A stretch of DNA of 64,000 nucleotides, taken from positions 1 through 64,000 of the forward strand of contig NZ_MTQD01000015.1 of NCBI RefSeq assembly GCF_001974875.1, written 5' to 3'. This document shows positions 32,793 through 42,751 of this stretch, piece by piece (position 1 is the stretch's first letter; each line of letters starts with the position of its first letter). The notes under the pieces are model-generated. The model was given only the letters and a program-made list of their open reading frames with translations. It ran no database searches and was not told the origin of the DNA. The stretch comes from Pseudoalteromonas sp. EB27. Its GTDB lineage: Bacteria; Pseudomonadota; Gammaproteobacteria; Enterobacterales; Alteromonadaceae. The position numbers were made by a program, and so were the translations under genes.

Positions 32793-34682
32793 CTACTCAA
32801 GATGAGCATCATCAGGCTTTTTCGGCTTACCAGCCAGCTCTGTTAAGCCGTCTTCGCAATCGCCGCTATCGCAGGTATTTAAATCGCTTTGTGCTTGTTT
32901 ATCTTGTTGCAGCACTTGTTTTAAATCTTCCATGCGTTGGCGCACTGCTACGCCGTAGCTGGCGTCGTCTCCCCATAATGCAGCAAGTTGCAGTACTGCA
33001 GCGCGGTCGTGGTCTCTAAATAGCTTACCAGCACGCTCTGCATCTTGCTTAGTGTTACCTAGTAACTCGAGTGCTTCTACGGCAAGGTTAATAGCTGAGT
33101 CGACGGTTTCGCGATTAAACGCATCTACTTTTAAATTAAGTAACTGATACGCATGGCGGCGATCGATTGCGCGAGCAACTATTTTAAGTTGCGGGTAGTT
33201 TTTATGCGCGAGCTTAATTATCTCAATGGTTTTATCGGGGTTATCAATTGCGATTACCAGCATTTGCGCGGTGTGCGCGCCTGCGGCTTCAAGGAGTTCT
33301 TGGCGTGCGGCATCGCCATAAAAAACGGTGTTGCCAAAACGGCGCAGTAATTCTATTTGGCTAGGGCTGTGATCAAGTACGGTAATTTCGTAGCCTTGCG
33401 CGTGCAGTAAACGCCCCATAATTTGGCCAAAACGTCCGTAGCCCGCAATAATTACGTGCTTAGCGGTGCTAATTTGCTCTGGCTTATCAAACTCAGGCAG
33501 AGCACTGCTGCTGCGTTTTTGTATTTGCTCATAAACCATGAGTAATAACGGCGCTATTAGCATTGATACCGCCACAACTAAGGTAACAAGGCTGGTTTGC
33601 TCGGGCGTTAAAATACTTAAGGTGGTGGTTACGCTTAACAATACAAAGGCAAACTCACCCCCTTGGGCAAGCGCTAAGGCAAATAATAACTGCTGTTTGC
33701 TGTTAATTTTAAAGGTAACGGCAAGGGCAAATAAAATGCAGGCTTTAACTACAATAAGTAAAACTACTAAGCCTATAACGGTACTAAACTCGTTAAATAG
33801 CAGTTCAAAGTTAATTGATGCGCCTACAGTTATAAAAAACAACCCTAAAAGTAAGCCTTTAAAAGGCTCTATATCGGCTTCTAATTCGTGTCTAAATTCG
33901 CTCTCGGCAAGTACCACACCCGCTAAAAAAGTACCCAAAGCAGGTGATAAACCAATGCTTTGCATAACCAGCGCAATAGCGACCACTAAAAACAGTGCAA
34001 AAATAGTAAATATTTCACGCATGTGTGTTTGGGCAATGTATCTAAATAACGGCGCCGATACATATTTACCGCCGGCAATAATAGCGGCAATAACCGCAAC
34101 CGATACACATACTTGTTGCCATACAGGCCAGCTCGCAATAATCGAGTCGCTGATTTCTTTTGTGCTAGTTTGCGGGGCAAATGCGAGCAGTGGCAATAGG
34201 GCTAAAATAGGAATAATTGCGATGTCTTGAAACAGCAATACCGAAAACGCGTTTTGTCCGGCTTCTTGCTTTAGCCAGCCTTTTTCTTCAAGGCTTTGCA
34301 ACACAATAGCGGTAGAGGAGAGCGCGAGCATTAAACCAATGGCGAGTGCGGTTTGCCAATGCATAGCAAAAAACCAATAACAAAACGCAAAAATAGCCGC
34401 TGCCGATAGCACGACCTGTAAGCCGCCAAGCCCTAAAATAGAGTGGCGCAATGTCCATAAACGCGAAGGTTGTAGCTCAAGGCCCACTAAAAACAGCATC
34501 ATTACTACGCCAAATTCGGCGAAGTGCATTACATCGGTTTGATCGCCCACAACACCCAGCGCATAAGGGCCAATGAGTATGCCGGCAATTAAATAACCTA
34601 ACACTGAGCCCAGTCCGACTCGTTTTGCAATAGGGACAGCTACAATGGCTGCTGCTAAGTAAATTAAAGCAATTTCTAACAC
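32793..34682 (-). CDS. Kef-type monovalent cation/proton antiporter (CPA2, KefB/KefC-like)
   Basis: The 629-residue protein has a 12-13 segment CPA2 membrane domain (residues ~1-385) with the YLIAGILIGP motif and FLVGLELQPS, then a linker and a C-terminal RCK/TrkA-N domain (~405-520) with Rossmann motif GYGRFGQIM and TVLDHSPSQIELL. KefB and KefC release K+ in exchange for H+ upon glutathione-electrophile binding, so osmotic, pH or electrophile stress is the expected context. No kefF/kefG ancillary gene is next to it. The last ~60 residues are charged and contain CDSGDCED. It is a single gene on the minus strand. Confidence 0.9.
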   Translation of the reverse strand: MLEIALIYLAAAIVAVPIAKRVGLGSVLGYLIAGILIGPYALGVVGDQTDVMHFAEFGVVMMLFLVGLELQPSRLWTLRHSILGLGGLQVVLSAAAIFAFCYWFFAMHWQTALAIGLMLALSSTAIVLQSLEEKGWLKQEAGQNAFSVLLFQDIAIIPILALLPLLAFAPQTSTKEISDSIIASWPVWQQVCVSVAVIAAIIAGGKYVSAPLFRYIAQTHMREIFTIFALFLVVAIALVMQSIGLSPALGTFLAGVVLAESEFRHELEADIEPFKGLLLGLFFITVGASINFELLFNEFSTVIGLVVLLIVVKACILFALAVTFKINSKQQLLFALALAQGGEFAFVLLSVTTTLSILTPEQTSLVTLVVAVSMLIAPLLLMVYEQIQKRSSSALPEFDKPEQISTAKHVIIAGYGRFGQIMGRLLHAQGYEITVLDHSPSQIELLRRFGNTVFYGDAARQELLEAAGAHTAQMLVIAIDNPDKTIEIIKLAHKNYPQLKIVARAIDRRHAYQLLNLKVDAFNRETVDSAINLAVEALELLGNTKQDAERAGKLFRDHDRAAVLQLAALWGDDASYGVAVRQRMEDLKQVLQQDKQAQSDLNTCDSGDCEDGLTELAGKPKKPDDAHLE

Positions 34683-34771
34683 GCGTTTATCCTAATAACA
34701 TCAAGGCTTTTAGAATGGCTTAGCTGCTTATAAAATACAATGGATTATATGGCTCAAAGTTGCTTATTTAT

Positions 34772-34804
34772 CAGTAGTTATAACACTAATGGTTATAACT
34801 ACTG
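34772..34804 (-). terminator. Perfect 13-bp hairpin between PKD lipoprotein and Kef antiporter
   Basis: CAGTAGTTATAAC / GTTATAACTACTG with a 7-nt loop lies between two minus-strand genes. The T run expected of a classic terminator is missing, so an operator or mRNA-stability role is equally possible. Confidence 0.5.
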
Positions 34805-34844
34805 GGCTAAAAATAGCACTTTATGTTGAAGGGCTTGTTGGAGA

Positions 34845-37241
34845 CTAAATATTACAAACACTTATAATTGCTGAGCTTGGTTGGCCTGAATCAGAATGGT
34901 AAATAGTAATGTTTGAGCTTATTGTATTTTCAACGTTTGTTTCAATTACTGTTACTTCAAACTCTGCTGATGCAGGTAGGTCGATATCCAATTCGCTATC
35001 GAGGTAAGTACTTCCGCTTTTTTGTAAAGTAAGCGGTTTTGTTTGATCAAAGCTAAATTGAAAGCTATCTGACGCTAAAAGTGTATCTACCATGTTAAAA
35101 CGTAAGTTAACGGTGTCGGGGCCTGAAAACTCAGCACACACAAATACCGAAACCTCAACAGCTTGTAAAACGGGCATGCTATTTTGGCCTATATCCACAG
35201 TAAAGTTGCTTTGCGCAATTGCTACAGAGTTATATACCCCTGTTGCGAGTCTTTCGTCTGCGGTGGTAATGGTGATTTTTTCACCTTGTGCTAAATTAAC
35301 CTCTTCATCAAAAAAGCCGTTTGTGTTGGTAGTGTACTGCAGTCCATTAATTGTTAGCTGTGCATTACTTATAGCCGCTTTTTGCACATTAGTGAGTTGC
35401 CCTTTAATGCGACCGGTAAGTTGTGCAGAGTTGGTTACTGTAATTGAAAATTGCACACTTTTTGAAAATCCATCAGCATCAGTTGCGACAACGGTTAACG
35501 TGTAGCTACCTGTCATATCGGCGATAAATTCGGTAATACTTTGGTTTGTATTGCTTAAACTGGTGCTCGAGCCTGAAGGCGCTGATAGTGTCCAAGCGTA
35601 ATCGAGAGTGGTTCCTTCTGGGTCGTAACTTTGGCTTACATCAAATTTAACTGCATTGCCCACTACATCGTAGCGTGATTGCTCCCCCGTGAAGCTAATT
35701 ACTGGCAATGCGTTTTGTATTACATCAATTGTTAGGGTTTTTGTGTCAGAGAACTGCACGCCATCGTTAGTGCGTAACGAAATAACCACTTGCCCCTCTA
35801 CTGATGCACTAAACGTTGGTTTTGATATTGTATTACTGCTAAGCGTTGCTTGGCCTTGCGACGAAATGATTTCCCATTGGTAACTTAGTGGCTGGCCCTC
35901 TGGATCGTAACTAGTTGAGGCATCAAGTAAAACTTGTTCATCAACCGTTATAGAGGTCTCATAAGTTACCAAAGTGATAGGCTTTTTATTGCTACTGGCA
36001 TGCAGTGCTGAGGTTGCTTGGTTTGAGCTTAATTGCCCATCAGACACTGTAAGTACTACAACGTAGTCGCCTTCTTTATCGGCAACAATAGAGGGTGTTG
36101 CTGATGTGCTGTTAGTCAGTTGTGATGCACTATTTACAGGCTTAGCTTGTAACTGCCAGTTATAGCTCAGCGTATCTCCGTCGGGGTCGCTACATTGTTG
36201 GCACTGCAAAGTGGTAGATTCGTTTAACGTAATATCACGTTCGGATTCAAGTGTTGCAACGGGGGCTTTATTACTTGTGGTAACAGTTAAAGTAACTGAT
36301 GCGGTATCACTTTCGTTTTGTTGATCGGTAACAGTGAGTGAAAGCGTGTAATCTCCAGCTGTTGACGCTGAAAACCCAGCGGTATGATTTTGCATGTTTG
36401 AAAGAGCCGGCGTGCTGCCCTCGGGTTTTGATGTAATTGCCCAGGCATAACTAAGTGTATCGTTTTTATCGGGATCAGTACTTTGGTTACCATAAAGCGT
36501 AACAACTTCATTTGGGGCAATTGTATTGTTTTCTACGTTAATAACCGCTTGTGGCGATGAGTTAGAATTAAGCGATTCACTTTTTATGAGTACGACAGTG
36601 CTTGCTGTATCACCTTGTGAATCAGTAACGGTAAGCTCAACTTTAAAATCGCCTATTTCGTCGGCAACAAACTGGCTTTTAACTTGAGTTGCATTTTCAA
36701 GCGTTGTATTACTTGCTACGGGCTTGGTAATAAATTGCCATTTGTATTGATTAATGGCGCCGCTGGTTGTGCTACTTTGCGCGGCGTTTAAAAGCACAAC
36801 ATCACCTTGCTTAACGGTTTGTGTGCTACCTGCGTTAGCAATTAATTGGGTATTTTCAGTAACGGTGAGTTGTTTTTGTGCCGGTGTGCTTGAAAGCTTA
36901 CCGTCACTCACGGTTAATACTAATTGGTACTCTTGTGCTTCAGATACTGAAAACTCAACGGTACTTTCGTTATTAACCGTAATCGGTATTTCTACTTGTT
37001 CGTTTTTGCTGGTTAATTGCCATTGATAGGTGAGTGCATCGCCATCGGGGTCGCTACTTTGTGCAGCGCTAAAAACGAGGGTGGTATTTACTTTAAACCC
37101 CGATTGTTCGGTGGTAATAACCGCAATAGGTTTTGTGTTAGTGCTGACCGGTTTAGCTACTGTTTTAGAGTCTGATCCTCCAGAGCCACATGCTACGAGG
37201 GTGAATAAAGCAGTAATTAAAATTAATAACTTCCATTTCAT
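34845..37241 (-). CDS. PKD-repeat lipoprotein
   Basis: The 798-residue protein has a lipoprotein signal with Cys19 (LVACGSGGSD) and then six tandem PKD-like beta-sandwich domains of ~85-95 residues each, recognisable by SSDPDGDALTYQWQL and similar blocks (about residues 40-590). A carboxypeptidase-regulatory-like domain follows (LTGRIKGQLTNVQKAAISNAQLTINGLQY, ~600-660), then a C-terminal domain with two Cys (CAEFSGPD; SVCNI) that I do not recognise. PKD arrays are stalks that place domains away from the surface, in adhesion or polymer binding. No catalytic domain is seen. Outer-membrane surface location is inferred. Confidence 0.82.
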   Translation of the reverse strand: MKWKLLILITALFTLVACGSGGSDSKTVAKPVSTNTKPIAVITTEQSGFKVNTTLVFSAAQSSDPDGDALTYQWQLTSKNEQVEIPITVNNESTVEFSVSEAQEYQLVLTVSDGKLSSTPAQKQLTVTENTQLIANAGSTQTVKQGDVVLLNAAQSSTTSGAINQYKWQFITKPVASNTTLENATQVKSQFVADEIGDFKVELTVTDSQGDTASTVVLIKSESLNSNSSPQAVINVENNTIAPNEVVTLYGNQSTDPDKNDTLSYAWAITSKPEGSTPALSNMQNHTAGFSASTAGDYTLSLTVTDQQNESDTASVTLTVTTSNKAPVATLESERDITLNESTTLQCQQCSDPDGDTLSYNWQLQAKPVNSASQLTNSTSATPSIVADKEGDYVVVLTVSDGQLSSNQATSALHASSNKKPITLVTYETSITVDEQVLLDASTSYDPEGQPLSYQWEIISSQGQATLSSNTISKPTFSASVEGQVVISLRTNDGVQFSDTKTLTIDVIQNALPVISFTGEQSRYDVVGNAVKFDVSQSYDPEGTTLDYAWTLSAPSGSSTSLSNTNQSITEFIADMTGSYTLTVVATDADGFSKSVQFSITVTNSAQLTGRIKGQLTNVQKAAISNAQLTINGLQYTTNTNGFFDEEVNLAQGEKITITTADERLATGVYNSVAIAQSNFTVDIGQNSMPVLQAVEVSVFVCAEFSGPDTVNLRFNMVDTLLASDSFQFSFDQTKPLTLQKSGSTYLDSELDIDLPASAEFEVTVIETNVENTISSNITIYHSDSGQPSSAIISVCNI

Positions 37242-37461
37242 AATATCAATATCCTTTTAAAAAGTTGAATATTAATATGTACCCAAATTAGCTATTAAGC
37301 AAAAAAATAAATCAAATAAGTACTTTTGTATTATTTTGGGAAGTAGTTAACGCGAAACAGTGCTACTTTTGAATCATTTATACTTTGAGAGGAGTGTTTT
37401 ATGCCCTGATTGATAGGGCATAAAGTACATTAAAGGGCAGTTGAATAACGGTTAAATAGAG

Positions 37462-38355
37462 TTAGTCAGCTACTTTTACTGAACCGCTAATATTATCGAT
37501 ACTTACATCGCCCGAGCCCGACTCAGTAATAGTCAGCCCCTTTGCATGGTTAACGCGAATATTACCCGAACCGTCTTCAATTGTTACGTTTGAGCCAATA
37601 TGCTCAATAAGCAGGTCGCCAGAGTTATCATCAACATTAACTGCACCGCTTATATGGCTTATTACTATATCACCCGATCCATCTTCAACGTTTAGTGAAC
37701 CGCTTATGTTGCTTACGTGCATTTCACCCGAACCATCGTCAATAGTTGCATTGCCGCTTACGTTATTTACATGAATGCTGCCAGAGCCGTCGGTTAGTTC
37801 TAGATTACCCGCGATGTTTTCAAAGTTTACTTCACCTGATCCATCGTCAACAGTTAGGTTTTTAGCACCGCTTATCGTTAAATCTCCTGAGCCATCTTTT
37901 ACATCAATATTGCTTTGCATAGCATTTATTAAAATGTCGCCTGAGCCATCATCAATATCTAAATTTAGATTACTTGGCACAGTAACAACTAAATCAATAT
38001 GTGGAGACTGACCATTGTAAAAGCTAATACCATTACGGCTTTTATTTTGGGCAACAAGCTTTGCCTGTTTACCGTCTTGCTCGAGCGTTAGCTCGTACTC
38101 ATCTTCAATATCGGCTGTGTAAATGGTGGCATCAACACTAATGCTGGTGGCTGTTTTTGAGCCTTTTATTTCAAGGCTACCTGCGCCGCTTAACACATTT
38201 AAATATTCAAGATTATTGCTTGGCAGTGATAGCTGTTGAGTTTGCTTTACTGAGGCAACGCTTGGCGATATATGAAATACACAGCCACTTAATAATAAAA
38301 TGCCGCCAATAAGCGAAAGTGGTTTTGTAATGCTAGATACAGTTGATGAGCTCAT
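37462..38355 (-). CDS. Lipoprotein with DGSG-type beta-solenoid repeats (DUF4097-like)
   Basis: The 297-residue lipoprotein (lipobox LLSGC) contains, from about residue 120 on, nine or more repeats of ~19-20 residues with core DGSG plus alternating hydrophobics (for example VEDGSGDIVISHISGAVNVDD). This is the pattern of a DUF4097-type parallel beta-helix. The first ~110 residues are a normal globular start with SGAGSLEIKG. Proteins of this kind are often found with sensors or in envelope stress. It lies upstream of the PKD lipoprotein gene on the same strand. Function is unknown. Confidence 0.8.
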   Translation of the reverse strand: MSSSTVSSITKPLSLIGGILLLSGCVFHISPSVASVKQTQQLSLPSNNLEYLNVLSGAGSLEIKGSKTATSISVDATIYTADIEDEYELTLEQDGKQAKLVAQNKSRNGISFYNGQSPHIDLVVTVPSNLNLDIDDGSGDILINAMQSNIDVKDGSGDLTISGAKNLTVDDGSGEVNFENIAGNLELTDGSGSIHVNNVSGNATIDDGSGEMHVSNISGSLNVEDGSGDIVISHISGAVNVDDNSGDLLIEHIGSNVTIEDGSGNIRVNHAKGLTITESGSGDVSIDNISGSVKVAD

Positions 38356-38504
38356 GTTTAGTCCTTTGGTATTTATTGTTTGTATTTATACAAACAATAT
38401 AGAGCAAAAATGAGGCCGAAATGTAAGTTGTTGTTTTATATAGTGTGGTGGTTTTTTGTGAAAGTTGAAATACTAATAAGTGGTTAAAATAACTAACTAT
38501 TAAT

Positions 38505-38533
38505 AAAAAAGGATGCGCGATGCATCCTTTTAT
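38505..38533 (-). terminator. Terminator of the second TonB receptor gene
   Basis: AAAAGGATGC-gcgat-GCATCCTTTT with A run (T run on minus strand) ~30 nt after the receptor stop. Confidence 0.9.
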
Positions 38534-38561
38534 AATTGCTCAGCTTTTATTAGTAAACTAA

Positions 38562-41093
38562 TTAAAAGCTGTAAGTAATGTTACCGTATAGGAAACGCCC
38601 GTCTAATCCGTACGGTGCATATGGCGTGTACGGGAATATTTGGCCAAAGTCAGAGTAACCAATGTTATCCACGGTTGCTTGTGGGTACTGATCGAATAAG
38701 TTGTTTGCACCAACGGCAAACTTCCAATATTCGTCTGGACGGTATGCCACTTCTAGGTCGGTGATCCACTTAGGGTCTAGGTATTCATCGCGGTCAGCTG
38801 TAGTTGAAATATCAGCGACTTCACCATAACGTGTGGCACGCAGGGTAGTTTGCCATTCGTTAAAGTTCCACACTGCTGATAGGTTCCATTTGCTATCTGG
38901 CGTGCCTTCTTCAAAGCGACCTACTTCACGACGTGCAAACACTACGTAGTCGTCACCTAGTGAGTTTAGCTCGCTTGGGTTGTCGTTTACGTGTGTTACT
39001 TCGGTGTCGTTAAAGTTAGCGGCCACGTTTAAACGTAAATCACCTAAGTTGTCTAAATCTAGGTTATAAGTGGCAACTATATCTACACCTTGCGTGCGTG
39101 AGTCGATAGCGTTGGTAAAGTAACGTACGCTTTCGGTATTTAGCTCACCTGCATTTTGTAGTATTTCTACTACGGCATCGCCCTCTAAGTTTTCAGACAA
39201 TACAATACGGTCATCAATATCAATACGGTATGCATCAACCGTTAAGCTAAAGCTGCCTTGCGTGTACATAAAGCCCGCTGTAACGTTTACTGACTCTTCA
39301 GCATCTAACGGCTGAGCACCAAGTGCTTGCGCTGCGGCTGAATCGGTCGGGAATAAACCCACTTCAAATGGTTGGTTGTTTTCAAGTACTGTTGATATTT
39401 GGCGGTACGAGCTTTGCGCTAAAGATGGTGCACGGAAACCTGTGCTAATTGCTCCGCGCAGTGATAGGTTTTCAGTAATGCTGTAACGCGAGGCAAGTTT
39501 AGAGGTAAACGTGTCACCAAAGTCGCTGTAATCTTCATAACGACCCGCTAAAACTACGTTCCATTTTTCTGTTAAGTAGGTATCAAACTCAACAAATAAA
39601 GCGATGTTATGACGGCTTTCGTCAGTCGCACTTTCTGGTCCAAAGCCAGCAAGTACTTGGGCGCCACCGGCTGCAATTGGGTTACCGTCGCTATCAAGGG
39701 CTGTGATGTAAGACGCTTCTTCGCCTTCTTCAATTTTGTAGCTTTCGTGGCGGTATTCAGTACCTACGGTAAAAAATACGTCATCAGGTAAACCTAAATC
39801 AAGTGTGGTATTGGCCGTTGCGTTTACTAAAAACTGATCGTAAACCAGTGCACCGTTGTCAAATTCGGTTGGGCTGTCGGCACCTAGTGATGTGTTTATA
39901 CTATTTACAACACCGAAGCCAAAGTCGTTACGGCCGTAGTTGGTACTTACATCCCATGTCCAGTCGTTAGTTTCGCCTTGTAAGCCCAGTGCAAATGAGT
40001 AGTCTTGTACGTCTGTTTCAATTTGCGGCAAAAAGCCATCTGGGTACACTTCTAAAACGTTACGGCTGTCTTTTGCTCGGCGGTAAAAACCACCAGAATT
40101 ACCTTCACGCTTTGAGTAGCTACCAAATGAATAAAGGTTTAAGCCGTTATCTAAATCGTAACCCATGTTGTAAAACAACGCGTAATCTTCAAGGTCGGCT
40201 TTACCAAAACGGTGGTTGTAACGATCGATAGTAAATTCGCGTGGGTCTAGGCTGCCATCATCAAGACGGCTGTATTGTTCGCGTGGGTCAAAGCCAGAGC
40301 GCTGCGTTGAGTCGTTATCACGGTACTCAATTGATACGTTTACAAAGCCGTTATCAGATAACGCAAAACCAGAGTTTGCGCTAACAGTGCGTGTTGCACC
40401 GTCGTTTACTTCTCTGTCGCCACCGGTATTAAAGGCTAAGTCGCCGTTTGCATCTGCATAGGTACTTTCTAGCTGAGATACACCAGCCATTTGAGTATCG
40501 TATTTACCGTACGTTACACTTACGCTACCGCCTTCTGAGGCATCTTTAAGTACAATGTTAATTACCCCAGCAATTGCATCAGAACCGTACTGTGCGGCTG
40601 CGCCGTCACGTAGCACTTCAACACGTTTAATTGCAGAGGTTGGAATCATGTTCAAATCAACAGCTGTAGAGCCTCGACCAACAACGCCCGCTAAGTTTAA
40701 TAGCGCACCAGCGTGGCGGCGCTTACCGTTTATAAGTACTAATGTGTGATCGGGTGCTAAACCACGTAAAACTGCTGGTTTTGCATGGTCAGTACCATCG
40801 CCCATAGTGGCGCTTGGGTAGTTAAAGCTAGGTACTTGGTTTGCTAGTATTTGGCTTATTTCTAGCTGACCCGTACTTTGCATATCACCGCTGGTAATAA
40901 TGTCTACGGGTACCGTACTTTCGGCAATACTTCGTAAGCTTCTGCGAGTACCGGTAACCGAAATTACTTCGATATTCTTTTCTGCTTGATTATCTTGCTC
41001 TGCGGCAACAGCCATAGAGTAAGGTGTGCTAAGTGCAGTGGTAACGGCCAAGCTAAGTGCTAGTTTATTTGCAGATAAACGCTTAAAAGTCAT
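38562..41093 (-). CDS. TonB-dependent receptor, ligand unknown
   Basis: The 843-residue receptor has a signal peptide (to about VAAEQ), a TonB box (IEVISVTGTRRSLR), a plug with PAVLRGLAPDHTLVLINGKRRH and VEVLRDGAAAQYGSDAIAGVINIVLKD, and a barrel ending LYGNITYSF. The VLINGKRRH/GSDAIAGVINI style is a large group in Alteromonadales and Xanthomonads whose ligands are mostly not known. No iron or zinc box is seen upstream, and it has no substrate-processing neighbour. It is a single-gene unit with its own terminator. Confidence 0.9.
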   Translation of the reverse strand: MTFKRLSANKLALSLAVTTALSTPYSMAVAAEQDNQAEKNIEVISVTGTRRSLRSIAESTVPVDIITSGDMQSTGQLEISQILANQVPSFNYPSATMGDGTDHAKPAVLRGLAPDHTLVLINGKRRHAGALLNLAGVVGRGSTAVDLNMIPTSAIKRVEVLRDGAAAQYGSDAIAGVINIVLKDASEGGSVSVTYGKYDTQMAGVSQLESTYADANGDLAFNTGGDREVNDGATRTVSANSGFALSDNGFVNVSIEYRDNDSTQRSGFDPREQYSRLDDGSLDPREFTIDRYNHRFGKADLEDYALFYNMGYDLDNGLNLYSFGSYSKREGNSGGFYRRAKDSRNVLEVYPDGFLPQIETDVQDYSFALGLQGETNDWTWDVSTNYGRNDFGFGVVNSINTSLGADSPTEFDNGALVYDQFLVNATANTTLDLGLPDDVFFTVGTEYRHESYKIEEGEEASYITALDSDGNPIAAGGAQVLAGFGPESATDESRHNIALFVEFDTYLTEKWNVVLAGRYEDYSDFGDTFTSKLASRYSITENLSLRGAISTGFRAPSLAQSSYRQISTVLENNQPFEVGLFPTDSAAAQALGAQPLDAEESVNVTAGFMYTQGSFSLTVDAYRIDIDDRIVLSENLEGDAVVEILQNAGELNTESVRYFTNAIDSRTQGVDIVATYNLDLDNLGDLRLNVAANFNDTEVTHVNDNPSELNSLGDDYVVFARREVGRFEEGTPDSKWNLSAVWNFNEWQTTLRATRYGEVADISTTADRDEYLDPKWITDLEVAYRPDEYWKFAVGANNLFDQYPQATVDNIGYSDFGQIFPYTPYAPYGLDGRFLYGNITYSF

Positions 41094-41307
41094 TAATTGT
41101 TCCCCAAGAGCTGCTAGTCGAAAAGGAGCGCATCATATAGAAGCGACTACCCTAGTGCAAAGATAAAAACTATCTAAGATATTCAAACTTGTTAATAAGT
41201 AAGAGCAGTGATTACGTTAAGTATAGAAGTTTAGATCGCTGCCGTTGCAATCTTGTGTCGAATGGTTGCGAATTCAAGGGGAGTGTGAGTAAAAGTTATT
41301 AAAAAGT

Positions 41308-41336
41308 AAAAAGGCCAAGCGAGTGCTTGGCCTTTA
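41308..41336 (-). terminator. Terminator of the PepSY/DUF2271/DUF4198 operon
   Basis: AAAGGCCAAGC-gagt-GCTTGGCCTTT 11-bp stem lies ~26 nt past the DUF4198 stop, with A and T runs on either side. Confidence 0.92.
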
Positions 41337-41361
41337 TTTATTTTATAAATTACGCAAAAAA

Positions 41362-42207
41362 TTATTCAGGGGCAACTTCAAGCGTTGTAAATAATGCATA
41401 ACGTCCTGCATCTACGCCTTCTTCATTTACGGTAACCTTGTTAGAAGTTTCGATTAGGTATAGGCCTGGTTCTTTCCATGTAATTGTAAACATACCTTCT
41501 TTATCGGTCGTTACTTTTACTTCGCCACGGTTGTTACGGTAGCGTGTGTCGCCTTTTAAAATGCTTACTTCAATGCCTTCACCAGCAGATTTACCATCTT
41601 GTAGTAATTGAAAACGTGCTTGTTCACCTACAAATAAATCGTTTGGATGCGTTGGGCCACTAAGCTCTAAGCCTAAACCTAACTGTGCTGGCTTTGTGGT
41701 GCCATTTCGGCTTACAAATGTATCTACTGTTGAAACAACCTTTGTTGTAGTTACATCTTTAGCGTTACTAGGTAACTTAGCGTCTGTTTTTTTACCAAAT
41801 ATACGCTTACGCTTACCTTCTTCATTTTTGTAGAAGGTCATGTACATTGGCTTTTGGGTCATTGCAATGTGGTAAGTGCCTTGCTCTGTTAAGCTTACCG
41901 CAGCTGAGCTTTTACGTTTTAAGTAATAAGCACGGATCGTTTCAGATACTGGCTCACCATTAGGCGCAAGTGCCATTAATAACGTATCGTCGTACTCTGC
42001 GCCTTTTTCTTTAGGTTTAAAGGCTTTGTCTGGTGCAAAAATTTCGTTTGAGATGCTGGCGTCAATCATTACGTAATGCGCTTTATCGCCTGATAAAGAT
42101 GTATGCGAAGGTAGTAACCAACGTCCGTGTGCACTTGCTGAAGTTGACACTAAAGCAGATAAGCTCAATGCGCCGATTAATGCCGTTTTTAATAAATTAA
42201 TTTTCAT
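41362..42207 (-). CDS. DUF4198 periplasmic protein
   Basis: The 281-residue exported protein (signal peptide ending SASAHG) matches DUF4198, seen from HGRWLLPSHTSLSGDKAHYVMIDASISNEIF and the C-terminal Ig-like block DKEGMFTITWKEPGLYLIETS. DUF4198 proteins are found with metal-uptake genes, related to the periplasmic part of nickel/cobalt carriers. It is third in a Fur-boxed operon with PepSY-TM and DUF2271, so a part in iron acquisition or iron reduction is inferred. Confidence 0.85.
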   Translation of the reverse strand: MKINLLKTALIGALSLSALVSTSASAHGRWLLPSHTSLSGDKAHYVMIDASISNEIFAPDKAFKPKEKGAEYDDTLLMALAPNGEPVSETIRAYYLKRKSSAAVSLTEQGTYHIAMTQKPMYMTFYKNEEGKRKRIFGKKTDAKLPSNAKDVTTTKVVSTVDTFVSRNGTTKPAQLGLGLELSGPTHPNDLFVGEQARFQLLQDGKSAGEGIEVSILKGDTRYRNNRGEVKVTTDKEGMFTITWKEPGLYLIETSNKVTVNEEGVDAGRYALFTTLEVAPE

Positions 42208-42241
42208 TGTATTTCCTTAAATTCAAATGATTAAGTAGCAG

Positions 42242-42751
42242 CTACTTAGTGCTTACAGTGACGAAACTTGTAGAAAATTCTTTTTTACCATCGATGGTAA
42301 TTTTACCTGGCTTTGTTAAATCGAGCTCTAGGCGTGTGTAATCTCTGCCGCCTTCTTCGCGTACAACTTCAATATTTAGTAAGTATTTACCTGGTTTTAC
42401 TGGGTTACCGTCTAAATCATTACCTTGCCAATTTATGGTGTAAGTACCCGCGCGCTTTGTTGCGCCGCTAATGCCGTCAAAGTTGGCATCGCTTTTACCG
42501 GCTTTACGCCACCATTGGCGTAAGTCTTTAAACCATTCTGCTTTTTGCACCCAAAGTGCAAGCGTAGTTACGTGTTTGCGCTCTGGTGTTTCAAGCCAAA
42601 CTGCAACGTACGGACGGTGGTACGGTTGTATTTCTAAGTCGGGAAGCGTTAATTCAACCTCTAACTGTGGTGTTTGCGCATGCGCTGATGTTTGAAAAAA
42701 CGCAGCTACGAGCAGTAATGCGGCGCTTATAAATAATTTAAATTTAACCAT
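42242..42751 (-). CDS. DUF2271 periplasmic protein
   Basis: The 169-residue protein has a signal peptide (MVKFKLFISAALLLVAAFFQTSAHAQ) and the DUF2271 blocks YVAVWLETPERKHVTTLALWVQKAEWFKDLRQWWRK, VDGISGATKRAGTY-like and NWQGNDLDGNPV. The start is ATG 42751: AAAGGAG precedes it, and its ATG overlaps the stop of the PepSY gene (TAATG), so they are translationally coupled. A longer reading from 42829 has no ribosome site. Function unknown; the operon suggests iron or flavin chemistry in the periplasm. Confidence 0.86.
   Translation of the reverse strand: MVKFKLFISAALLLVAAFFQTSAHAQTPQLEVELTLPDLEIQPYHRPYVAVWLETPERKHVTTLALWVQKAEWFKDLRQWWRKAGKSDANFDGISGATKRAGTYTINWQGNDLDGNPVKPGKYLLNIEVVREEGGRDYTRLELDLTKPGKITIDGKKEFSTSFVTVSTK

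Noticed and set aside
33538..34230. 230-residue plus-strand frame opposite the Kef antiporter
   Set aside because: It is an antisense shadow of a clear CPA2 antiporter gene, with low-complexity Ser/Thr/Asn/Lys-rich composition and no ribosome site.
37398..37424. TTTATGCCCT / AGGGCATAAA hairpin downstream of the DGSG gene
   Set aside because: Ten-bp stem but no T run on either strand, so I could not call it a terminator with confidence.
37560..38000. Periodic DNA in the DGSG gene resembling a repeat array
   Set aside because: The period follows ~57-60 bp codon repeats inside an intact lipoprotein gene; spacers and direct repeats of CRISPR form are absent.
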